Assembly: GCF_932276165.1 (NCBI RefSeq)
Contig: NC_064000.1
Location: forward strand, 3,286,001-3,350,000
Reading direction: 5' to 3'
Source: Plutella xylostella
Taxonomy: Eukaryota; Arthropoda; Insecta; Lepidoptera; Plutellidae
Length of the DNA: 64,000 nucleotides
Shown here: piece by piece, positions 56,430 through 64,000 of the stretch
How positions within the stretch are numbered: position 1 is the first letter of the stretch
Layout: every line of letters begins with the position of its first letter
The notes under the pieces: generated by a model
What the model saw: only the letters and a program-made list of their open reading frames with translations
Told to the model about the DNA's origin: nothing
The model's database searches: none
Position numbers and translations under genes: made by a program

Positions 56430-57780
56430 CAGAGGTTTGCTTACCAAAGCATTCAAAGCACACGGTTGCACGAGTAGATTTCTGAATTTTTATTGCTAGT
56501 TTAAACCTCTTTAATGTTACAATATTCTGTGCTTAGGAGACATTGCTATTATGCTATTGTAATTTATGTGAATTTAATATTATGGAATGACTTATATTTA
56601 TCTTTTTTTATTATTACGAGCAAACACTACATCTAAATGAATGAAATTGGTATGAATCTATTTACAGGGAAGGACTATTTTGAGTCTCATACTAAGGGAC
56701 AAAGATCAGACATCTAAAATATTGTTTTCACTGTTATTATTAGAATAATTAACTGTAATAATTGAATAAAATAATGAAAGAAGCACCTGTGGAGGTAGAA
56801 CGAACACAATGTTATTAGTAAAGCGGAAGTAATACATTTTTTATTTTAATTTATCCAGTTTAAGTTAAGTTTCATTTTAATCTTTTTAGACATGCGACGG
56901 GTGAGATAAAATTGGCATACAGAATTTGATTCTCGTACACTTTTCATTTACCTATTCAAATCAGTAATCATTATCTACTATATATAGTTTATTTCAAATA
57001 GGATTACCAATACTGAATACTGACACTCTTGTTCGTGTAGGCCTGTCTCTATTGGTCCATATTATTCAAATGAAGTGTTTTGACTACTGCTATTTGGAAT
57101 TAAGTATGGTTTACAAGAAAAAATACTTATACACTATACGCTCTGCCTAGAAAAGTTAGGTTAGGCCGTAATGTATCATTTCCATTTTTGCAGATTGCTT
57201 TAGCGACAGCATTTAAAATAACTGTAAACTAAGTTAAGGCAGACGGTAATCTCATTTTATGAGTATAGATGTTATAGCCCAGCCTTGTATGACAGAAACT
57301 ATACATTTTTGAGGATCAATCTTACAGCTTTATTTATACATAATACATAATGCACATAAACCTGAGATAGTAAGTAATTCATGATACTCAAGAGTTTAAA
57401 ATATTAAAGTCGCATGTCTTAGTTAATACACTTTTATCGTCTTAGATTAAACCTATGGCATCCATGTTTTTTAAACCTAGCGTATTATTATAACATTCAT
57501 TTATGTTAAGGTCCACGTCTAACATCTAATAATAATAATAAGTATAAGTATGTATGGATGTATTGACACTCTTCCACACAAAATATATATCATTGACGTT
57601 ATAGTTAATTTAAACAATTAATTAGGTAGGTACTCGAAGTAGATTTCTGAATTAAATATGTACCAATTTTTTTAGGGATGTAGACTAGTAACTCTAGACT
57701 ATGGCCATTTAAGACATTCATGGACTTTGTTAAAAAATGCAATTATCATAACGTAAACCTTATAGATACGATTATAATTA
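56430..57780. other. AT-rich intergenic stretch
   Basis: I see no gene, RNA or recognisable element here. Confidence 0.5.
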
Positions 57781-57799
57781 TAACCTGCAAATTGCAATC

Positions 57800-58480
57800 A
57801 ACACAATTTCAAAATATAAATGTCGCAGACATCTGGTTGAATCTCCTTTTTGGTTGAATCACTAGCCTGTTCATTGGATGGCGCTACTCAATTGTATGAC
57901 TAGACCGAACGTTGATTGTACAAGAGTCACAAAACGTCCAACCCTAGTTAGCTGACTTAAAATCAGTCAGGTGGTGAATAAAACAAATGTGGCGTCTAAC
58001 AGCTAACAGCTGTCACAAAAAGCACCTATATTGTTAGTTTTTTGCAAATAAATTAGCTTTAAAGTGCGTTATCTGTGTTAAAATAGTGTGACAACATGGA
58101 TTTACCTATTATTACGCCGCGGGCGGATAGTTTCAAAGAAAAAATTGTGGCGAAACTGCATAATTATGAACAACGATATGAAGGTACGTTTATTGTTATT
58201 GTTTAGTTAATTTGTGAGATAAGAGTTTTGTAACATAGTATTTTTGTTGACTCTTGTCTGGTCATGTTCACCCTAACCAGACATTACAAAGTTGCTATAC
58301 TATATCCCGCATTCAACGACTGCGCTGAATGACGTTCAGTCAAGACGTCGAACGTTACAATCAACGACTTGACGAGTTGTCCTTTAGTCATACAAATGAA
58401 TAGCGCCATCCAATGAACGGGCTAGTGGTTCAATCAAAAAGGAGATTAAACCAGATGCCTGCGACATAAATATTATGTAC
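57800..58480. repeat. Inverted repeat around the exon at 58096
   Basis: The left arm (about 57822-57905) and right arm (about 58385-58470) are inverted. TTGAATCTCCTTTTTGG pairs with CAAAAAGGAGATTAAAC; TTGGATGGCGCTACTC pairs with ATAGCGCCATCCAATGAAC; GACATCTGGTT pairs with ACCAGATGCC. The arms diverge by roughly one base in ten and surround the whole first exon and its presumed promoter. Confidence 0.75.
58096..58183 (+). CDS. First coding exon of an unidentified gene
   Basis: An ATG at 58096 (context acaacATGG) opens a frame of 29 codons and one base, MDLPIITPRADSFKEKIVAK to EQRYE, closed by a good donor gtacgt. The codon pattern is protein-like and the peptide is Lys/Glu-rich and probably helical. 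I do not recognise the family. No second exon could be fixed: it should start with two bases before a codon. Either it lies beyond the window, with the d4 end nested in the intron, or it is a degenerate exon that I missed. The gene would be convergent with d4. Confidence 0.5.
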
Positions 58481-58898
58481 TCCACAATACATTAAAATGG
58501 AATGAATGTCAATACTTCAGTAAAGCGTTTTTATACAAGCAATGTCGAATCTTAACAACGATAAGGTAAACTTGATCTTATGATAAGTAACTTCAACCGA
58601 AATATGATTAAAAGTAGGACAAAATATTTAATTTGCATAGACTGCTCGATGTTAATTTCGAAATTTTGGTTTGATTATGGTGACTGTAAACAAAAATGTT
58701 CTTATTCTTATGAAAAATTGCGTTTCGATCAATATTATGTCAATTGGATAAAGTAAATTCTGGGCTTACTTTTACAAGTTTCGGTTGTAGCCTTTAAAAA
58801 TAAAATGTACAGTATTAGAGTACCTTCACTAGCGCTTGCTGGTATCTGAAAGAGAAAATACGTGGATTAGGTAACTGGGAGTATTGTAACGCTGTTTT

Positions 58899-59015
58899 AG
58901 GGCGCGGCGCCATTGGTGCGTTGCGACGTCGCTGCCATATATTTTTGGGACCTTTGGATCGTTCCTTTGGGACGAGACGCGACGCAACGTAGCACAACGC
59001 ACCAATGGGTCCCCA
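58899..59015. mobile_element. Foldback MITE-J (copy 2)
   Basis: GGCGCCATTGGTGCGTTGCG at the left and CACAACGCACCAATGGGTCC at the right, with TGCCATATATTTTTGGGAC near the loop. Same family as 46143-46263. Confidence 0.75.
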
Positions 59016-59083
59016 AACTTAGATATGGTACACAATACCTTATTTCAATATGCCTTAATAGGCAGCAGATATCAAGAGATAAA

Positions 59084-59089
59084 TTTATT
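59084..59089 (-). terminator. Candidate poly(A) signal of d4
   Basis: AATAAA on the minus strand, 736 bp after the d4 stop codon. It is the only such hexamer that I noted between the stop and the MITE at 59015. Use is not shown. Confidence 0.3.
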
Positions 59090-59383
59090 ATGAAAAAACT
59101 CTGTAAACTATTACGGGTTTAATAGTTGGCATTAAACTATGAAAGTTTGCGTTTTCTCGCATACATAGTGGCGCCTCTAGCGAAAACCACTAAGAAACCT
59201 TTGGCAGAAGGTACACCGAAGACAAAAGAAAAGTCTTTAAGTCCCAATGGAGTGTGTCAAGGCCAAGACGACGCCATCAGACTATAATAAATTTTCGCTG
59301 CATCTTATTAAAAGCGAAGTTCCACTACAGAACTATTCAGTAATCTGTGTCACAGCCAGGGTATCGATCAGCCCTAGTGCTCC

Positions 59384-59905
59384 TTACTGTAGTGCGGTCA
59401 GCCCGCGTGGCCGGTACTGTACCTGTGTGGAACTCGGCCCGGTACTGTACCTGTGTGGAACTCGGCCCGGTACTGTACCTGTGTGGAACTCGGCCCGGTA
59501 CTGTACCTGTGTGGAACTCGGCCCGGTACTGTACCTGTGTGGAACTCGGCCGGTACTGTACCTGTGTGGAACTCGGCCCGGTACTGTACCTGTGTGGAAC
59601 TCGGCCAGACAGAGCGCGCAGGACCACGAGCCCTCGGGCGGCAGTACATGTGCTCGGTACTGTAGGGCGGTCAGCCCGCGTGGCCGGTACTGTACCTGTG
59701 TGGAACTCGGCCGGTACTGTACCTGTGTGGAACTCGGCCAGACAGAGCGCGCAGGACCACGAGCCCTCGGGCGGCAGTACATGTGCTAGTGCGGTCAGCC
59801 CGCGTGCCCCGTACTGTAGTGCGGTCAGTCCCCGTGGCCCGGTACTGTACCTGTGTGGAACTCGGCCAGGCAGAGCGCGCAGGACCACGAGCCCTCGGGC
59901 GGCGC
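59384..59905. repeat. 27/28-bp minisatellite that copies the end of the d4 exon
   Basis: Units read (plus strand) GGTACTGTACCTGTGTGGAA then CTCGGCCC, 28 bp, with 27-bp variants that drop one C. Seven follow in a row at about 59409-59605. Twice the array is interrupted by a longer block (about 59605-59660 and 59738-59790) holding CAGACAGAGCGCGCAGGACC, ACGAGCCCTCGGGCGG and CAGTACATGTGCT. That block is the reverse complement of the exon segment for MYC..PEGSWSCALCLAEF with an internal deletion. The basic unit is the exon end plus the following bases. Confidence 0.85.
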
Positions 59906-59974
59906 GTGCAGCGGCGGCGCCAGGCAGTACATGTGGTAGCCGCGGTCGCAGTCGTCGCAGAATAGCAGCTGGTC
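59825..59974 (-). CDS. d4: d4/DPF protein, last exon (second PHD finger)
   Basis: It follows a minus-strand acceptor ctccccaccag in phase 0. It reads DQLLFCDDCDRGYHMYCLAP, then PPEGSWSCALCLAEFH, the second PHD finger of d4/requiem (DPF) proteins with its Cys and His zinc ligands in place. These proteins are BAF/SWI-SNF subunits that read acetylated histone H3. As drawn, the frame ends TGTVPGHGD and TGA at 59825. A donor-like CACACAG|GTACAG lies just before, so the true end could instead be spliced. The 3' part lies in the minisatellite. Confidence 0.88.
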   Translation of the reverse strand, partial: DQLLFCDDCDRGYHMYCLAPPLHAPPEGSWSCALCLAEFHTGTVPGHGD

Positions 59975-60387
59975 CTGGTGGGGAGACGGGTTCATAAGTA
60001 TTGCGGATTAAGTTTATAATGACTGCAAAAATACACTTTTCATAATATTTTGAATGATTGACTTTAATTAGAATACCTATTGATTTGACTCTACTATTCA
60101 TCAGAGTTTCGAAAAAGGGTATAGTAAGGTAGGGTAAGTCGAAAGAGGGTGAAGGGTCTTTTAGGGAGAAATGAAGCAACATCATCAGAAAAAGTGACTC
60201 AGAAACTCATTTTGAACAACTTTTGTTCCAGTTACTGTGAAAATGTTTATTGTTCATACAATTTTTTTTAGTCATGTAACTTCAAAAAACATATTCAAGT
60301 AAGTATTTTTAAACTCGTGGACCACCCTCTTTCGGTTTAGTACACCACTTTTACCACCCTACAGACACAAATAGCTACAACACTCAC
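59975..60387 (-). other. d4 intron
   Basis: A 413-bp intron between the two PHD exons, gtgagt...ccaccag on the minus strand. No repeats recognised. Confidence 0.8.
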
Positions 60388-60500
60388 GTCGTTGTCGCTG
60401 GTGCCGCACACGGAGCAGCACTTGCACTCGATGCACTGCCAGCGGTACTTGCGCACCGACACGATCATGTTCACCGTGAACTGCAGGCACGTGGGGTGCC
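60388..60500 (-). CDS. d4: d4/DPF protein, exon with end of first PHD finger
   Basis: A 113-bp exon between the minus-strand acceptor actccccag and donor gtgagt. It completes a Gly codon, then reads HPTCLQFTVNM and KYRWQCIECKCCSVCGTSDN, the distal half of PHD1 and the invariant bridge to PHD2 in DPF proteins. The proximal half of PHD1 (Cys-rich, ending in a Gly split after its first base) should lie in an exon further right. I do not see it up to 64000. Confidence 0.94.
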
Positions 60501-62653
60501 CTGGGGAGTGTAGGTGCACAGTTAGTAGTGTAGGAGCATAGACAGGTGATGTGGTAGTCCGCAGATAAAGAAATAATGTGAAAGCGCAAGATAAGTCGGA
60601 AGGAGACAGACGGAGCAAGACATGGCATTGGTCCAACCGGCATTTTAAAATTATTTTTTTATTTGCGGTTTTTTATAGCTTAGTCTCTGACATCAAATGA
60701 GAAAAAAAGCGTAAAGAAAAATCAGACAAAGTTATTAAGCTATTTACATATTTGCTTCATCGCACACTGCGTGCGAAGAAGCGAAATTTTAAAGATTTAC
60801 ACCATAAATTCTTGATAATGATATTGTTTTATATTTAATTGTATTTCACATATTGTAAGGCACACGATTATCTTACCTCAGAGCGATATCCGTTTCGTTT
60901 CTTCTTAAAAACATTCAATCAATTTTAAACTTTAAATTCAATTAAAATCAAATATCAGGGGTCGATATAGTGTGCCGAACAATAGTGAAAATAACAGACA
61001 AACGACGACTTAATGACACATATTAATAAGACTTATCATTAGTTTGTACATAAAGTATGGAAGTGCATATATTCACTATTCTTCAGCACATGAAATCAAA
61101 AACGTTTGACTGAGTACAATCATGCATTTAATATATTATCACGATATACAAAAGTAAATAAAAAAAAACACTATTTCAATGTAAATAACGTGCTTACTCT
61201 AATACAACATTGTATGTTCGTTTCTATGTATTTGGAATCGCGAAATGCACTTCCCTACTTTACATAAGAGAAAAATATTTAAAATTAATATTGAGATGAA
61301 AATAACAATAATAAACTGAAATGATCACTGCCGAGCAAATAAATAACACAATTATATTAAATGATTATCATTTCATGATAAAGTGTATATTTTTTTTGCT
61401 CTGCAGTATAACTTTCAAATCATTGCACTGTATATAATATAAGGCACATACTATACAGCAGATGTAAGAATATATCACTTTAAATTAACAAAATTTATTT
61501 ATAATGTAAAACAAGAAAACATTCTGAATTTCAACTAAATAAATCCATATTATACATTTTGTATGTTAAAATACTTAAAATTAATAGAGAAAGAGAAAAA
61601 TTATTCAATTTGTCATTTATGTACCTATGTGAATAAAGTAATATATTTGGATAATAAAAATTAACAACTATATAAATATTACTCTTACAATATAAATAGT
61701 TTTATAAAATATGTTCTACACGGGAAAAGCGTTCATTACATGCAAAATGCACCAAACCCGATTCATATCCAAATGCAAAAAGCGTTATCACTTTCAAAGT
61801 TAGCGTTTATTCAAGCTGTGGAGTATCCATAATCAGAAAATAAATGGTGACAATCTATCGTAGATCTGCCTCGTCAGCATGATATTAGTATTTTAACAAT
61901 TTATTTATAAACAGTGTGTAACTGTAAATACACTTATAAATGTGGTCGAGCCATGAAACAAGATTCAACAAAAAAACATTATGTTAGAAGACATACCATT
62001 GTGCCACCATTTATTAACAGATCTAACTCACTTATTGTATCTATGAAAATGTACTTATGTTTTTTTATGCCTTTTGTCGTGCAGAACATATTGGCATCTA
62101 CTGCGTCGAACTAATAACATACATATTATCCGCAATAAAAACTACAAGCTTATCACTAGAGGAATGATATAATTCATACACGTCCAAATAACAATCAATA
62201 TAGATCTTTAAGTATGTATATAGAATAATGTATATAACATAATATTCTAATATATTATCTTTGGAATATAATGTAAATTTTGGTCTACGTCTTAGTAAAT
62301 CGATAAAGGGTAAATTAAGGCACCAAACAAGCTCATTACCTATCTATACTTTTTTCTAGTCAAAATACTACGAATAGTTAGAATGTAACAAAAAACCAAC
62401 GTATGTAAGTATATCTCATCAAACAAAACTGACAAAGCGTAGGTACTCATAAATTAATTATGTAGGTAACAGACACAAGCTTAAGTTTCACTAATTGCTT
62501 AATATTATATTATAAGGCATGTATCCAAGCTATACGCTTTAATCAAACCGGTACCATTCAAGCGAATAAATATTCAAATTCATTAAAAAACATTATACAA
62601 GATTGACACTAGATTCATATAGGCTGGCGAATATTAAAAGGGTTGTCAAAACA

Positions 62654-62735
62654 CTACACAACATTGGCCCATACGGCGGGCGGGAGAGGTCTATGTCCAA
62701 CTGTGGCCGATTGCAGGCTGATGATGATGGCTCAT
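62654..62735 (+). mobile_element. LINE 3' terminal fragment
   Basis: GGCGGGCGGGAGAGGTCTAT, GTCCAACTGTGGCCGATTG and CAGGCTGATGATGATGG: the usual end of lepidopteran LINEs (GGGAGAGGCCTATGTCCAGC type) with a (TGA)n tail. Shares layout with 9440-9480 and 27620-27665. Confidence 0.65.
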
Positions 62736-63699
62736 ATAACCTTAAATTTTTCCCCTTTCGAGAATGAATTTTGATATGCAAACGGTATGCTCATTTCGAT
62801 TCGGGATATGTTAATTATTCCAGCATAAATGAATAGGATTTGGTATTAAAATACTATTGTCAGTAGTCTAGAACATGGTATGAGGACAAGCCGTAAATTA
62901 TAAGATATACTATGAAATTTGACTAATCTTTTAAATGTAAACGCGTAGACACTAAAGAGGAATAGGTACTTTCAGCTACTTCTGAAGGATACCTTATCAG
63001 AAAAAATGTTTAGGTTCAGATTTTTCCCCATGTGTTACCTACGTACAGAATTGGCATCGCATTACTAAACAATAATGTTGTTTGGCATGTGACTAGATAG
63101 CTATATAGCGGAATTTGATTGCAATGGCGTGTTTGGTCAAAGCTACTTTATTGAACTAACTATATGTTATATTTTTTAAGTGCTATGCCTAAGCGAAGAC
63201 AGATTATTTAAGAATGATGGCTGTCTTTTATTAGATCAACCTAATCAAGATGACTTGTCATAATGTCACATAGTATCATGACTCAAGATCGGAAGATAGC
63301 TTATCAATAAATTGGTCATATCTAGGTAAAAAAACTACATTCAATGGTCATAATGGTAGACTAAACTCTGAAATACAATAAAAATAATTTGGCATCCCTC
63401 TGACATAGAATAGGGTAAACAAAATGGCTTTAGCAGCCATATTTTTAAACTAGAATCATTTGGCTGACATCCATTCAACACCTAACATTATTAAGTTCAA
63501 ACATTAACATAACTATAAATAGAAACTATTCGACAAAAAGTTTTCTAACATAAAATTTCTGGAATGTTCGGGTAAAATCAATACCTTTTTTCTTTACTTC
63601 AAAAAAAACTTTGGTTGTAAAATCCAAACACCAATCCGTGGTGCGAGAAGCAATAAACTTTGTGACTTATCATAACAAACGAAAACCTACGCTAACGTA

Positions 63700-63775
63700 T
63701 ACAGAACAACCCCCTTATTCACTCAAGTTCAATAGCTAAAACGTTCTGTAACTTTACTATGAATAAAGGGGTAAG
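63700..63775. repeat. Palindromic short repeat, CCCCTTATTCA ends
   Basis: CCCCCTTATTCACTC and ATGAATAAAGGGGTAAG are inverted. CAATAGCTAAAACGTTCTG resembles the copy at 8600-8712, which has CTTATTCATA and TTTTGAATAAGGGGG. It lies just after the stop codon of the minus-strand gene. Confidence 0.55.
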
Positions 63776-63785
63776 TATCTATTCC

Positions 63786-64000
63786 TTAATCATCGCCGAC
63801 GCCATTGCAAGACTTGTCTGGACTAGACGACGGCGGCGACATAGGATACTCGCCATAGACTATATCGTTCTCCAACAACTTAGTCTGTGTAGCGAAGCTA
63901 TCAAAGTCATCCGCCGGGTACGACATAGACGGCAGTATTTCAACTAAGCCGTTGACTTTGATGGAGTTTTGGTGTTTTTCGCAGAGGCGGGGGTGGTGGG
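63786..64000 (-). CDS. C-terminal coding end of an unidentified protein
   Basis: On the minus strand the frame is open from the window edge to TAA at 63786-63788, about 70 codons. It reads HHPRLCEKHQNSIKV, then EILPSMSYPADDFDSF and ENDIVYGEYPMSPPSSSPDK and ends GVGDD. The acidic, Ser/Pro-rich tail with tidy third-base GC use looks like real coding sequence, unlike the AT-rich flank. It is either a separate gene upstream of d4 on the same strand or an alternative terminal exon of d4. I cannot name the family. A cluster of pyrimidines near 63975-63998 leaves open that an acceptor lies inside the window. Confidence 0.6.
   Translation of the reverse strand, partial: HHPRLCEKHQNSIKVNGLVEILPSMSYPADDFDSFATQTKLLENDIVYGEYPMSPPSSSPDKSCNGVGDD

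Larger units (their letters stand above)
60501..63785. other. Probable long 3' UTR and d4 intron
   Basis: AT-rich, almost free of transposons apart from a LINE 3' end at 62654-62735. It lies downstream, on the minus strand, of the stop at 63786. A minus-strand AATAAA at 60658-60663 could end that transcript. No d4 exon recognised here. Confidence 0.45.

Noticed and set aside
59247..59331. Possible second exon (MECVKAKTTPS...) of the 58096 gene
   Set aside because: There is no clear acceptor with the needed phase and no recognisable similarity. It may be chance.
59405..59605. CRISPR-like array
   Set aside because: The repeats are head to tail without unique spacers and derive from the neighbouring exon in a eukaryotic genome.
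59247..60185. Long frames of 180-282 codons over the d4 end
   Set aside because: These are alternative frames of the 27/28-bp minisatellite and of the PHD exon. Only the frame with the zinc-binding pattern is a known protein.

Overview
The window is eukaryotic, intron-rich, AT-rich DNA packed with small transposable elements. Gene content and repeats point to a moth or butterfly (Lepidoptera). The pointers are Lep1-like Helitron remnants with TC...CTAG ends, tRNA-derived SINEs, RTE-like LINE 3' ends with short simple-repeat tails, and the dispersed repeat beginning ACCGACTTCAAAAAAAGG. No species can be named from this alone.

The main gene is fusilli (fus), the insect orthologue of ESRP1/2, an epithelial splicing regulator with three RRMs. 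It runs on the + strand from 3297 to 44367. I could place twelve shared coding exons with matching phases. Two alternative ends follow. One is a read-through last exon ending at 38691. The other uses a donor inside that exon (38147) and joins exons 43866-43999 and 44275-44367. The start codon and first exons lie left of the window. The introns hold nearly all the repeats. In intron 10 part of exon 10 is duplicated in tandem, and the extra copies are interrupted by a MITE.

On the minus strand, 60500-59825 carries the last two coding exons of a d4/DPF (BAF45-type) double PHD finger protein. Its terminal exon runs into a 27/28-bp minisatellite that has copied parts of the exon. A second minus-strand coding end, unidentified, enters from the right edge and stops at 63786. 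On the + strand a short first exon (ATG at 58096) of an unidentified gene sits between inverted repeats.

The rest is mobile-element sequence. There are three SINEs, several LINE fragments (an RTE-like reverse transcriptase at 14718-15850, another C-terminus at 23350-24182, smaller 3' ends), two Helitron remnants and more than a dozen foldback/TIR MITE families. Some MITEs are nested, and the nesting gives exact target-site duplications. Two repeats share a TATA box and initiator at the same spacing. Transposons are scarce just downstream of the fus stop codons (38.7-43.8 kb, 44.4-46.1 kb) and of the stop at 63786, which fits long 3' UTRs. I saw no rRNA, functional tRNA, CRISPR or prokaryotic feature.
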